This document shows, piece after piece, positions 45,120 to 55,991 of a stretch of DNA of 64,000 nt. A program made the position numbers and the translations under genes. The stretch's first letter is position 1. Every line of letters starts with the position of its first letter. Origin of the DNA: Nematopogon swammerdamellus (Eukaryota; Arthropoda; Insecta; Lepidoptera; Adelidae); assembly GCA_946902875.1 (NCBI GenBank), contig OX336355.1:18385347-18449346 (forward strand), in the 5' to 3' direction. The notes under the pieces were generated by a model. That model saw nothing but the letters and a program-made list of their open reading frames with translations. It made no database searches and was not told the DNA's origin.

Positions 45120-46130
45120 CCTTTCAAATAACAAAAAAAAAAATTTCAAAATCGGCCCACAATTGACGGAGTAATTGCGTAACAAACATCCAAAAAAAGA
45201 AAACATACCGTCGAATTGAGAATCTCTTATGTCTAAAGTAAATTGCTCGTGAAGACAAATGCAACGAGCCCAAACACGATGGGTTTATCATGTGTAGTTT
45301 AGGAGTTCCTATGGCCACCTTCTGTCTCCATCATCAGACCAGCTCGATGGTACTCGTACCATAATAAATTAAGCGCACCTGGCCGGTCGGAAAAGATAAA
45401 AAATTTCAAATTTAGAACATTCATGAAACAAGGGTCCGAATATGTTCACTAGTATATCGATTCATGTATTTCAACAGGACAGAGAAAATTTCAAAATATT
45501 ATGTATTTAATACTTTTTAGTTCTTTTTTTTTGTTTTTTGGAAATCGGTTTAATATTTTTTAAAACAGTTTTTATTTCATTCATTTTAGTAATATTATTA
45601 GTAAATTACATAAAAAAGAATAATCGAAATCGAATAATCGAAATTGATTGAAGTGGTACAGAATTATTCGCCATATATGTCAGACTGCAAATTGCTGAAT
45701 AAGTCCACATCACAAAAGTTTTGCTGAAGGTAACCACACACCATACTAATTTATCAAACTGAAAATTGCCGAAAACGACCACATCACAAGTTTTGCTGAA
45801 GGTAACCACACACCATAGTATTATGCTGATTTTTCGAAAACCACTGAACCAATTTCGATAAAATTGAAATGGGACCACCTCGGATGTATGACCTAACTAA
45901 CAAAAAAAGAATTTTCTAAATCGGCCCTCAATTGACGGAGAAATCGCGTTACAAACATACAAAAAAAAAAAAAAATAAAAAAAAAAAATAAAAAAAAAAA
46001 ACATACAGACGAATTGAGAACCTCCTCCTTTTTTGGAAGTCGGTTAAAAACACTCATGAGGAGTGGCGTTATTGGTTGCCTTCACGCGAGTGACTAACCG
46101 CGCATGGCGACACATGTTGGTTCTTTATTA
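45120..46130. repeat. Duplicated AT-rich segment and A-runs
   Basis: Sequence at 45125-45230 (AAATCGGCCCACAATTGACG) recurs at 45901-46020. A TAACCACACACCATA block is repeated at 45729 and 45799. No gene recognised. Confidence 0.5.
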
Positions 46131-46166
46131 ACCCCCGACGAAAAAAAAGGAGGGGTGTTATAAGTT

Positions 46167-46209
<43 letters not shown>

Positions 46210-46400
46210 TGTCTGTGGCATCGTAGCTCTCAAACGGATCGACCGATTTGGATGCGGTTTTTTTTATTAGGAAGCTTGTTTAATCGGGATGGTTCTTAGC
46301 TATGTTTGTAATCAAGTAATCAAGTAATTAAGTAATAAAAAAAATAGTTATCTCAAAAAGTGGACCGATTTTCATGCGGTTTTTTTTAAAAAGCTTGAAA
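46131..46400 (+). repeat. Lepidopteran repeat with (GT)n
   Basis: Starts AACCCCCGACGAAAAAAAAG, carries (GT)n at 46164-46207, then CAAACGGATCGACCGATTTG. A short remnant of the same family start occurs near 35190. Confidence 0.6.
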
Positions 46401-46697
46401 TAATTTTATATATTTATTTATTTCAAACACTGACAGCTGGTGCGTGTCTTCTGTTTTTTTATTTTATTTATGAGTTCACTTGTATTAATGTTTTTAAGTT
46501 TACACTGTTATTAATTATATTCACTTGTACGGACTGAATGAATTCACTTGTATTGTTTTTAAGTATTTTTGTTTGTTTGTTTTTTGTTTTATTTTCTCCT
46601 AATTAGTTTTTAAAGAATTAATTGAGGGGGCACTCATAGTGTCTTTGGATAATTTGTTCCAGTTTGGTGTTCTCTTAATAGAGAAAAAAAAACTCAC

Positions 46698-47085
46698 CTG
46701 AACGACGGCCGCCTCGTTCTGAACGCCGATAGCGGTTGTCCTCAACAGGTTACCCTCCTGAAGTCTCTGCACACCGTTAAGGGGCCAATCATGGCAGTGG
46801 GCCCCTTGAACAGGATGGCCCTTGGGGCTCACTTGTAGCTTTGGGCTCCCCTGTGGCTTTAAGGGGCTCCCCTGCCCCTTGGGGCTGACTTTTCGTTTGG
46901 GGCTCTCCTGTTTGGGGCTCTCGAGTTTGGGGTTCTCCTGTTTGGGGCTCGCCTGTCGTTTTGGGCTGCCCTGTCGTTTGGGGCTCTCCTGTCGCTTGAG
47001 CCCGTAGTCGTACGCCGAGTGGCCGTAGTAAATTGTACCCGAATTGTCTTTCATACGCTTCATATTGAGTGCGTTTTGCAGGCGG
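46698..47085 (-). CDS. TTLL4: TTLL4 coding exon 4 with SPK-rich repeat (residues 235-364)
   Basis: A 388-bp exon with acceptor TTTTTTTCAG and donor CAG|GTGAGT. The phase is one base in and zero out. Its centre is a run of about a dozen degenerate five-residue units of the type (K/R)QxSPK, including KRQESPKRQGSPKRQASPKQ. A more ordinary segment, GVQRLQEGNLLRTTAIGVQN, follows. SPK repeats of this kind are seen in histone H1 tails and in microtubule-binding proteins and are typical CDK/MAPK sites. A role in phospho-regulated microtubule contact is inference. The long open shadow frame on the plus strand here is an artefact of the repeat. Confidence 0.8.
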
Positions 47086-47656
47086 CTGAAAAAAAAAGAG
47101 AATATTTATTAGTAAAGTAAGAAAAGGAAAAAAGCGTTTATTTCACAGACAGATTTCCTATTTTATTTTTATTTTATTTATTTATTTATTTTAAACACTG
47201 ACAGCCGACAGCTGGTGCGTGTATTCTGTTTTTGTATTTATGAGTGCACTTGTATGTCATCAGTCCACCATAGTGTTCGCCGCGCGAGGGTGTGATTGTG
47301 TATTCCATGATTGAAAACTACGGAATATACTTTGAAAACGGAAGAGAAAAGAGAAAATAAAGATGCTTGAAAAACTTGCGAAATAATAGGTTTTTTGTTG
47401 TTCCTGTAAAATGGCCGAAAATGACTTCCGCGGTGTTGATACTTAGGCGACGAAATATTGTAATTATGGATGTATTTGATGTGATATTTTATTTTTATTT
47501 CTAATTGTGTGCTGTATATTATGTGTTGTTTGTGTACAGATATGGGTTTATACCTGAAATAAACGTTTATTTAATTAAATTTAATTTAATTTAATATCAC
47601 ATTATAGTCAGTACTCCTGACTGTGGAATAAACACTTTTAAACATTTTTTTTTTTT

Positions 47657-47765
47657 GTTTTTTTTTTTATGGAAACTGACACGGTTGGCTACGTCACCTA
47701 TAACATCCGTGATGTCATTCATTACACCGGGTGAACTAGGTGCAATGCCAGTGCTTCCCTACATT
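47657..47765 (-). mobile_element. SINE-B tail fragment
   Basis: Reverse tail-only copy: T-run, ATGGAAACTGACACGGTTGG, TGAACTAGGTGC. It lies about 40 bp downstream of TTLL4 exon 3. Confidence 0.7.
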
Positions 47766-47805
47766 TCAATAATACAATAATATAATGATTAACTGAATGG
47801 ATTAC

Positions 47806-48168
47806 CTTTCATGAACACTCCGGTTGCATTCGTAATTAGTATAATTATATTCCGACTCGCTGTGAGCCCGCGGTCTTCTCCTCCCCTCGCCCCCCTGCTT
47901 GGGGTCCTGACACTTCTTCTTCTTTAAAATACCAGGCGGGGGACTTTTCCTAGGATTATTGAGTATAGATTTCAACGGCTGCTTCACGGGTTCCATGTTA
48001 TAGTCGGCCATGTCGGGATGATCAAACTTCTCGAGGAGCTCTTCGACTTTCGGCAGCCGATCGTCGCGGTCGACGACGCGGCTGAATGGGTAACTATGGA
48101 TGGGCTGGTTCTGCGGGAGCGTCTTGGTGGGACTGTCCCGGCGTTTTGGTGAACGGGTCGGTGAGTAT
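47806..48168 (-). CDS. TTLL4: TTLL4 coding exon 3 (residues 114-235)
   Basis: A 363-bp exon with acceptor TTTCAG and donor AAAG|GTAATC. It is open in one frame and phase-compatible on both sides. It opens with a basic Ser-Pro segment (YSPTRSPKRRDSPTKT), continues with VEELLEKFDHPDMADYNMEP, then SILNNPRKSPPPGILKKKK, and ends with a basic stretch GEGRRRPRAHSESEYNYTNY. It has the appearance of a disordered, phosphorylatable linker with several SPx(K/R) sites. The ADYNME region contains an internal ATG that could be mistaken for a start. A truncated tRNA-type SINE begins 24 bp upstream of the acceptor. Confidence 0.75.
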
Positions 48169-48191
48169 CTGAAATTGAAACTTGCCTAAGT

Positions 48192-48378
48192 CACACCGTA
48201 CTGGATGTAAGATGGCCGCATAGCAGCCTCGGCTGTGTTCTCCTCTAGTCCAGTATAGCCAGCAATCCAGGGAAGTCTCCGGTATGGCAACTACTTTCTC
48301 GGAGGTGATATTGGCTGGTCGGAGCATGCGCTTTGTCACCTCCGACGCAGCCACCCATACCGGATAACATAAAAAAAA
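48192..48378 (+). mobile_element. SINE-A 3' fragment
   Basis: From CACCGTACTGGATGTAAGAT to the A tail; 24 bp upstream (gene sense) of the exon 3 acceptor. Confidence 0.75.
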
Positions 48379-48524
48379 ATGGAGTAACGAAAAAAGTATT
48401 CAATAAATTCCATGTTTACAAGTCTAGAATTACTCAAATTAATTCCCATGAGGGTTTCACCGATGTTTTCTGTCACATCTATGGATGGTTATAGGTCGCG
48501 GCAACAAATAAATATAGTTTTATT

Positions 48525-48950
48525 TTTTTATGGAAAGCGCGACATGTGGCATCGTTTCACCTACAAGTAGGTGACTTACGATGCCCATGGACATTATGTG
48601 ATTCACGGGGATTGCGAATGCCATGCCGGCCTGACAGGAGCCTTTTCACGCCCCTTTTGAAAAAACCCCAGGCTGTACTTGGGAGGAAATAGATGAGCAG
48701 GGAGTGCGTTCCATATTTTCCCAGTTCTGTGAATAAAAGACCTACAGAACCGGTTGGTTATCCTTGGTAGGTCGATGGTATAGGGGTGCATCCCCTGCCC
48801 AGTGCGCGTAGTTCAGAGGTGGAATGGGGACGACGAAATCGCGTTAAACAGCTCTTCCGAACACTCCCTGTGAAATAGACGATAGAACACACTTAGGGAG
48901 CCGACATCCTTACAGAGATGGATATACATTCTTAATACATACATATATAC
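48525..48950 (-). mobile_element. LINE C-terminal fragment
   Basis: The minus strand reads ITNRFCRSFIHRTGKIWNAL followed by PAHLFPPKYSLGFFQKG, a typical ORF2 end. Frameshifts are present. Confidence 0.65.
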
Positions 48951-48954
48951 ATAG

Positions 48955-49500
48955 TGTCACTCCGGTTTCCCAGTAGGGTAGGCAGAGACAACGAATATCC
49001 ACGTGCCACGATCCAGACACACCTCTGCCGCCTCTTCCACTCTCATAATGTTCTTCATGCATGCTCATCAATTACGGGTACTACGCACTTGACCCTTTTT
49101 GAGCACATGCCCGATCTGGTCCAGGTACGTGCGTCTAGGGTGACCCAGCCCGACTCTTTCACTGACATTTGCTTCATAAATTTCTTTCGTTAGTCTCCTA
49201 TCATACATTCATCCAACATGACCGAACCATCGAAGCATTCCTTTCTCAATCCTCGTCACTATATCTTCTTTCAGCCCACAGCGCTCTCGCAGTACACTAT
49301 TTCTCAATCTATCTTTCATTTTAACTTCACACATACTCCTCAACGCGCGCATTTCCACAGCATTAATCCTGCTTTCATGCTTCGTCTGCCATGCCCAACT
49401 TTCACTCCCGTACATAAGTGTAGGGGCCAGCACTCCACCATGGACAGCCAAACGTGCCCTAGTTGACAGACACCTAAACGTAAACAAACAATGATACACG
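48955..49500 (-). mobile_element. LINE C-terminal fragment (LMYGSESW family)
   Basis: The minus strand reads VLAPTLMYGSESWAWQTKHE, then SRINAVEMRALRSMCEVKMK and GMLRWFGHVG, continuing into EEAAEVCQDRGTW. The LMYGSESW...RMLRWFGHV pattern is typical of the region after the reverse transcriptase in RTE/Jockey-like elements. Confidence 0.75.
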
Positions 49501-49982
49501 AAGGAAGAACAATCCTACTAATATAATAAACGCGAAAGTTTGTGAGGATGGATGGATGTATGGATCTTTGTTCCTCTTTTACGCAAAAACTACTGAACGG
49601 ATTTTGATGCGACTTCACAGTACTATAGCTTACACATCAAAATAACATATAGGCTATATACCAACACGCTAAATAGTCTTAGGGCACAGCAGTAGCAAAT
49701 AAAGTCTAGTATGGACGGGAGAGAGAGAATATAAAAGAAGCAATCATTTAGTATGACATTGGGTTTAAATCGTATTTGCTATTAAACTGAGTCTACCGCG
49801 AGCGAAGCCACCACAGAACCAATTGTGACAAGTTCGAGTACAGTCTAACTGCCACATGAATGATCAATAAACAATACAACAATACAATACAAGAGATAAC
49901 TCGAGAATAGCTAGTGAACATATCAGTAAAGAAAGGATATGACAATGATATCCGCTCGGATGCTATATCTCACTAGCACAAT

Positions 49983-50535
49983 ATTTATTTATTTATTTTA
50001 TTTTAGACAGGCAGCCTGGGGCCTGGGCTGATGTATCTAAATCAAGTTCACAGTTCATTAGTGTGGTTATATATTTTTTTTTTCACTTATTCGATTTTGG
50101 TTCACTAAGTTACTTTTTAGGTTTCCGTATCCGGTACGGAAGCCTATTACTAAGCCTACGCCGTCTGTCTGTCCGCCTGTCCGAGGGCTGTATCTCTTGA
50201 ACCGTAATAGGTAGCACGTTGAAATTTTCACTGAATACGTGTTATTATGGCCGATATAACAACAAATAATAAAAATAAGAAAAAGTAAAAAATTCACAGG
50301 GTTTGGGGACAAGAAACTAAAAAGTGTATGTGCGCCATCTACCGAAAACAGTATGAAGCAGAGCTGACCATGACATGGCGATACGGAACCCTCGGTGCGC
50401 GAGTTCGACTCGCACTTGGCCGGTTTTTTTCTTATTCAGATTAGTGTCCAAATGGTTTTTAAATTGTTTACGTTGTTTGCACTGATAATGTCCTCCGGAA
50501 GTTGGTTACATGTAAATGTATGGAATTTTATATAT
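49983..50535. mobile_element. Nested LINE fragment and repeat D
   Basis: Repeat D (50118-50429, plus) splits a RVVDDWNQLPEE-family LINE 3' end. LINE sequence with GACAGGCAGCCTGGGGCCTG lies before it, and ATGTCCTCCGGAAGTTGGTT after it. The order of insertion is therefore LINE first, repeat D second. Confidence 0.6.
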
Positions 50536-50563
50536 CATGCACAAATTGATATGAAATGCGTAC

Positions 50564-50761
50564 CTATTTTTATTGTGGTACTGGTTCACCGTGAACTTCT
50601 CCCCGTTCAACAGCTGCGTAACGGGATACTCGTTCAGCCCGTTCAACGGAGGGAAACTCGTTATGTGAACATAGTGCTCCCGCTCCATGACGTTCAGAGA
50701 CGGGGGGCTCCTGTTGGGAGTGGTGTAGTTCTGGTAGCCACGGTGAGCGTTACCATCAGAG
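50564..50761 (-). CDS. TTLL4: TTLL4 coding exon 2 (residues 48-114)
   Basis: A 198-bp exon between a TTTTTCAG acceptor and a G|GTACGC donor. It is open throughout and its phases match both neighbours: one base in, two bases out. The peptide includes GYQNYTTPNRSPPSLNVMER followed by EHYVHITSFPPLNGLNEYPV. It lies in the variable N-terminal region before the TTL domain. No catalytic motif is expected or seen here. The short NRSPPSL segment looks like a proline-directed phosphorylation site (inference). A LINE fragment and a SINE-like repeat lie just downstream in the intron, and a foldback element lies just upstream. Confidence 0.75.
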
Positions 50762-50810
50762 CTGAAAAAGTCATGTTTGCTGATATTTGATATATTAACC
50801 TGTTTTGTTT

Positions 50811-51081
50811 ACGATTCTTTCATCACAGGAGAGCTTTGACGCAGCTGCTGTGGTAGCGGCCAAACTGTACTATGGGAGTTTAACAAAAACGACATGCACC
50901 GCCTCAACATTAGGTTAGGGTTAAATTAAAGAAGATGCTAGCGACACATCTTCTGTAATTTAACCCTGGTTATTTTTTTTTAAACTACCAAAACAGGTTA
51001 ACAATCTCTGTTTGGGGAGAAAACTCGCATAGTGCCGTCCGTCACAGCTGCAGCAAAACTCTCCTGCGATGAAGGACTCGT
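50811..51081. mobile_element. Inverted-repeat element with inner repeat
   Basis: Arms with CATCACAGGAGAGCTTTGAC on the left and the complement on the right. The inner segment ACGACATGCACCGCCTCAAC ...GGTTAGGGTTAA recurs at 55722-55802 (plus) and 56460-56560 (minus). Confidence 0.6.
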
Positions 51082-51350
51082 GTTTTGTTTTGTATTCTAT
51101 TATCGTTTTTTTTTTATAAATCTTTGACTTACAATTTCGTATTTATTGTATGTTTAGATGTACCTAGTAGGTATGGTATATTTAACGTAAGTAAAATTTT
51201 AATGTAATTTGAATTAAAAAAAAAACTCTTAAGGTTCTTGGCCGGTTCTTCCTTATAGACTGCACAACGCACATACGAGTATTTGTTCAACAAAACCGGA
51301 CAAAAGTCGGAATCAGTAAGTTAATCTCACTGATTCGGAAGCCGGAGCCG

Positions 51351-51711
51351 GAGAAGTCGGAGCAAGAGGACTACCAGCGAAGTCGCTCTACAGTCTCTTC
51401 AAGAATCTAGGGCTGCCAAGATCGACGCTAAGCTCATATATGGAGAGAGCTTCGAAAACGTCACTGGAAGCATCCTACAGAATATGGATAGGTAGAGAGA
51501 GGGAGGTCGAGAGCGGGACTGGTGGTTTCCCCGCGTCCTAGTCAACGCAGACTAGCTGACGAGGGCTTGAAGCGAGCCGAAACGTGAAGCATGCGCGGGA
51601 AATTTAGAGTGGCCACTCGCTAGTCCCGGCCTCGATTAATACCCTCCTCTATACTGCCGATGGGCCCGGATATGTTCGGTGAAGCCATCGCAAGCTTAGA
51701 TCCACACCTTC
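51351..51711 (+). mobile_element. LINE 3' fragment (VGARGLPAKS family)
   Basis: Encodes VGARGLPAKSLYSLFKNLGL then TSLEASYRIW, followed by the family 3' UTR ending GCCATCGCAAGCTTAG. Confidence 0.75.
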
Positions 51712-51928
51712 TTCTCATCGAACCTATTATTCCTGTAGCTAGATAACCGTTCCATCAAATGGCAAAACTGAAAAATCCCCCCGCTCTATGCCTATTTTCG
51801 TAGGTCAGTCGGAACCCAGTCGTTGGTAGAATCGCATTTGTTTGTTCTCTGCGCTTTCGATTATGGTATAAGTTTGCTTTGCTGTTGTGTTATCGTGTGG
51901 TTGAGTTCAAAAGAAAAATCTTTTGAAT

Positions 51929-52984
51929 ATGGCAGAAGAAGGTATGTACTGTATTTTAAAATGTAAATTGATTGATTTTCTGTTTACCTTTGAGGTTTAC
52001 AAATGATATTATAACAGTCATAATTTGGTTATTTATTTTGACTTAATGTTAAATCATCCGCCTACATCGCCATTTTGTTTTTTATTACTTCAAAGTCAAT
52101 GAGTGAAAAGGTTGAATTATTCGAAATTACATACATACCACACGCTGTATCCCGTCAATTATGTTAAGCAGGGTAATCGGTGTTGTGCTGCAATCACTTT
52201 GGTAAATTACAGCAAAATATCGACCGCACCAATTATTTGGACTATCAAGCAGCAATTAAGGCACGAAAACCCACCTGCCGCATGACTTGGTGGAAGGACC
52301 GTGTCAAGGTAAGAGGTGGCTAGACTGTCGCCCTTTAGCACGGGCATCTTGTCCTTATCCCTTAGTCGCATTTTAAGACATGCACGGTGAGAGATGCAGT
52401 GGAGCTATCTTTTCAATACTGGGCCAACACGGTACGGTACTGGAAGGTAATATTTGTTTATGTTTGTTCTATAGATTCTTCGGGAACTGTCGAGCAATTT
52501 ACTAGAAGAGCATTGCATAACATCCTAAATAAATTTACAGGAAAGAAAATGGATGAAAAGGTTTCATTATTCGATGATAGACTTCTGAAATTGACTAATT
52601 GTCCAAATAATGAAAAAAATAATTGTATCCGTGCTTTTCTTGAAAAGCAATGAACCCTGGCTCACATCGGCTCAAAACTCTACACAAAAACCAGGGCGAC
52701 CATCTAAAACGTTCAAAGAGGCATTCACCAAGGCAACCCAAAAAAACTAAGGGAGCGTTCATAAACTACGTGACGGATTTTAGCAAATAGGAGATGACAA
52801 AAAGCTGGAACCCCCCCTAAAACTGTCACGTGGTTTATGAACGCTCCCTAAGCCATTTTCGCAAGAGGCAGTCAACATGATGATCGCAAGCAATCCGCCT
52901 GTAACTCATGAAGAAGATGAAGACGAAGAAGCTGAAGCGATGATGCTGGAGACGAAGAGTTACAGTACCATTAAAAATAGTTGA
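51929..52984 (+). pseudogene. Decayed small gene with GRPSK motif
   Basis: ATG at 51929, a 13-nt first exon with donor G|GTATGT, and acceptor CTATAG|AT at 52474/52475. Joined, they encode 63 residues starting MAEEDSSGTVEQFTRRALHN and ending NCIRAFLEKQ, TGA at 52651. One base out of frame the sequence resumes: PWLTSAQNSTQKPGRPSKTF, then KEAFTKATQKN, a stop, the MITE at 52751-52848, and an acidic stretch (THEEDEDEEAEAMM) ending at 52984. The KPGRPSKTF element resembles motifs seen in multicopy, element-associated animal genes. It may be a captured gene; function unknown. Confidence 0.5.
52751..52848. mobile_element. 98-bp MITE in the small gene remnant
   Basis: Ends GGGAGCGTTCATAAACTACG and its complement, flanked by TAA on both sides. 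A 3-bp TAA duplication fits a PIF/Harbinger-type MITE. Confidence 0.75.
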
Positions 52985-53524
52985 AACATCTAGACTCTGT
53001 GAATATTTAAGATCCTATTATTTTAAACAAGCTCTAAGTTTATCCAGATAGGTGTCGACTCCGAGCGAAGCTCGGCCGCCCAGGTACTATACACACTTAA
53101 TTATGATCAAACATTGTATTTGAATTAAATTCATAGCAAAAAACGCATAAAATATTTTTGTCCGGTTTTATTAAACAAATACTCCTATGTGCAACGGGAC
53201 AAAAGAACCATACTGAATATGCATGCATGTCTCGATTAAAATATTGTTAAAAGATGTCAAAGAATTGACAATTATTAGATTTATATTACAATAATTACAA
53301 TAGTTATTGGCGGCTGAGCGGTTGTTTTCGGTGCTCCGCTAATCAGCATTATTTTTGCGTTTCTCGCGATTACGAGAAGAATTACAACCGACGATAAAAA
53401 TTGCAATAGAAGAGGCTGTAAGATTGATGACCTATACCGAAAAGGGACAAATTTAAGCAAAAAAAAAATTACCTTTCATTATTTATTTTTTTACAAAATT
53501 TTACATTAAAAAAAATGCATTTAC

Positions 53525-53667
53525 CTGTATATGTGAGTAGGTGAGAAGTCGTACGGCGAGCGTTCGAGCCCCTCGCTGCGGCAGCGCCGGCGGACGCGCG
53601 AGGCCGGGCCGCGGGCCTCGTAGTAGCGGCCGCCGCCTAGCCCTCCCTCCGCGCCCCTTCCCTCCAT
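53525..53667 (-). CDS. TTLL4: TTLL4 coding exon 1 (residues 1-48)
   Basis: This is the first coding exon. The ATG is at 53667-53665 and an in-frame TAA lies nine bases upstream of it, so the start is well supported. A CAG acceptor at 53683-53684 shows that the exon begins at 53682 with a short 5' UTR and that at least one non-coding exon lies further upstream. The donor (CAG|GTAAAT) follows the split codon for Ser48. The peptide is Gly- and Arg-rich (MEGRGAEGGLGGGRYYEARG), GC-rich and low in complexity, as expected for a disordered N-terminus. No domain is recognisable. The assignment rests on phase-matched splicing to the next exon, giving THIYS|SDGNAHRGY. A 297-bp foldback MITE begins only 42 bp upstream, in the 5' UTR intron. 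Confidence 0.75.
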
Positions 53668-53724
53668 ACTGAGTTACTCAGCCTGCAATGTGTGAATATT
53701 TTGTTTATTCATGTTGTGTTGTGT

Positions 53725-54021
53725 CAGAGCCGACTGTCATTCGTCTCCCTCGACGGAGACAAGCCATGCTGCATCGTCATAGCCCCAGTGCGACGTTGCT
53801 ATCGCTTACTCGCTCTCGCTTGCCTCCCTGTGACAGGAGTGAGAGAGAAACACGAAGATTGCGACGGTCGCCCGATGAAGGGTGAGCGATTTCATGTTTC
53901 TCTCTCGCTCCTGTCACCGGTAGGCAAGCGAGAGCGAGTAAGCGATAGTAACGTCGCACTGGGGCTATGACGATGCAGCATGGCCGGTCTCCGTAGAGGG
54001 AGACAATGACAGTTGGCTCTG
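53725..54021. mobile_element. 297-bp foldback MITE, copy 2
   Basis: Same element as at 12720, identical in length. It is flanked by GTTGTGT at 53718-53724 and 54022-54028. It starts 42 bp upstream of TTLL4 coding exon 1. Confidence 0.85.
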
Positions 54022-54057
54022 GTTGTGTCAACCGGACGGCTGGTTGCATTGCAGCTA

Positions 54058-54233
54058 GGAAGGTGTTGAACTAAGCTTGTGATGGCTTCACCGAACATAT
54101 CCGAGACCATCGGCAGTAGAGGAGGGTGTTAATCGACGTCCGGACTAGCGAGTGGCCACTCTGAATTTCCCACGCATACTTCACGTTTCGGCTCGCATCA
54201 AGCCCTCGTCAGCTAGTCTGCGTTGACTACCTA
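54058..54233 (-). mobile_element. LINE 3' UTR fragment (VGARGLPAKS family)
   Basis: Reverse copy: GGCTTCACCGAACATATCCG through CTCGTCAGCTAGTCTGCG. Confidence 0.7.
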
Positions 54234-54239
54234 GGTAGG

Positions 54240-55985
54240 TTATGAGTATGACATAGTGCAAGTTCCGTACCGTATCTTTATTCCATAACAGTCATACATA
54301 ATATGAATGATTGTATTCTATTTTGTATTCACTTGTGGGTTATTATAGTAAAGCATGTATTATTTTTACGTAGTATCTATGTTCTATACATGTGTATGTA
54401 TGTTTATGCTATTTGCATTTTATGTAAATTGTAATAATAGGTAGGTATGTATGTTACATGTAGGTATATTCATAAAAATAAAACACATATTCCTCAACCC
54501 TTTCGCTTGTAATACCCATACTTCTTTCTCTGTATTTTATTTCTAATCACCCAAATGTGGACTGGAAGAAATCACTTGCAGTGATAAGGCCGCCTTTTTT
54601 CCTGTATTTCCTGTTTCTTGTCGTGTACCATTCTTCTTTCAATTGTGTGCAATAAAGAGTTTCTATTCTATTCTATGAGTCTAATGGGTGAGTCACTTTT
54701 GGCCATTTTCACCACATCCTGCTACAAATATAGCTAACAGTTAACTCCTGTCAAATGTATAAGAAATTTCACAACATCGAGAAATGTTGGTGAAAACGGA
54801 GGTTAGGAAGCCATGGGAAGAATACATTTTCAGGAATTAGAAAAAAATTGCTATGTTGCCCAACCTCAACTGTAGGAAATGCATGCTTTCTCTGTTATGA
54901 GCACATTACAATATAAAAATTGTTGAATTTATAAAATTTTTATTTTATTTTCACTTGCATTGATGGATAAATTTGACAAACATGCGTCAAAATAATTACA
55001 CCACATATTTATATCAGTGTCATCTTTCTCTTTTTGGTGAATAAATAAGGTAGGATCTGTGGTAGGATGAAATATTGTGGACTAATGAAGTACAAAATCT
55101 AAACATCCTAGCAAATTGACAGTTCAGGAGCAACAAAACAAAGTGGTTGGTTCCCGCCATTGCGGTGTAAAAAATAGAACTAAAAGACAGATTGTTGATT
55201 ACAACAAGACTAATTTCTAAAATAACAATCGAAAATAACAGTAAATTGCCATATTTACATCGAGACACCACGTTTTCGTTGTACTAATGGCGATTGATGG
55301 CGATGCAGACTCGTTGGCAAGCCAGGTGCGTATTATTACCGCATTCGGAGGCAAATACACGCAGATATATCGCACGTAGCACTCCTCGGCGGCAACAAGC
55401 AATCCAAAATGGAATTATGAACAAAGCGGTTCGATAACGCTATCAATCACTCACCGAAGCCAACAAATAAAGCGGTAAATTAAAACTATTGAGTGAAAAG
55501 TGTGAGAAGTAATTTTCTTTCAATTCACATCGGGTCAGGGTTGCCAGATCTTTCGTCGATCAAGTCGCCGTTTCTCTGCGGGGGGTGGTGGGGGTGCCCA
55601 AAGTAGCCCAATAGAAAAAATAACCAGGTGAAAGTGTTGATCTTCGCGGTCGACACCTGAAAGATATTTCGGCACCTTCCTGGCTCCTTTGGCTCCTTTC
55701 GTGAACACTCGGCTCGAAACGAAACGTAACAAAAACGACATGCACCGCCTCAACATTGGGTTAGGGTTAATATTAACCCTGGTTATTTTTTTTAACCACC
55801 AAAACATCACTCATACATAATACCACACTTTCCTTCGAGCCTAAGTCTGCCGAAAGGAGCTAAAGGAGCCAGGAAGTCTTCAGGAGGCGCACCATTGATC
55901 TTCTACTTCTTTTTTTTTTGTTTTGGCAACTAAATGTGCGGTCCGCCACCTGAAAGACTTTATCCAATCCCTCGAATCCTTAATC
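54240..55985. other. Non-coding, possible TTLL4 5' region
   Basis: No gene recognised. A moderately GC-rich spot lies at about 55.28-55.45 kb. Nearby at 55722-55802 is a copy of the ACGACATGCACCGCCTCAAC repeat. Confidence 0.4.
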
Positions 55986-55991
55986 CCAAGC

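Larger units (their letters stand above)
51269..53192. mobile_element. 1.9-kb inverted-repeat unit carrying a small gene
   Basis: Ends of about 37 bp are inverted with about four mismatches (GCACATACGAGTATTTGTTC / complement of ACAAATACTCCTATGTGC), pointing outward from a 1.85-kb interior. The interior has a LINE fragment (51351-51711), a two-exon small gene remnant (51929-52984), repeat C (52125-52440) and a small MITE (52751-52848). No transposase seen. Superfamily not assigned. Confidence 0.5.
2888..53682 (-). other. TTLL4: TTLL4-like tubulin polyglutamylase gene, whole model
   Basis: Gene-level entry. Fifteen coding exons were placed by eye from splice sites and protein similarity: 53667-53525, 50761-50564, 48168-47806, 47085-46698, 34391-34198, 31263-31112, 27945-27697, 24509-24235, 23003-22796, 21099-20973, 20237-20018, 19101-18949, 17874-17776, 16329-16107 and 14657-14590. 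All have AG acceptors and GT donors, and every junction phase agrees. They total 3060 nt (1020 codons) with no internal stop. A candidate last exon is at 3100-2963/2888. TTLL4 enzymes use ATP to add glutamate side chains to glutamates in tubulin tails and other proteins such as nucleosome assembly proteins. Family knowledge: the human protein is about 1.2 kb codons long with a central TTL domain, a similar layout. The 5' end lies upstream of 53682, and exons between 14590 and 3100 could have been missed. Confidence 0.9.
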
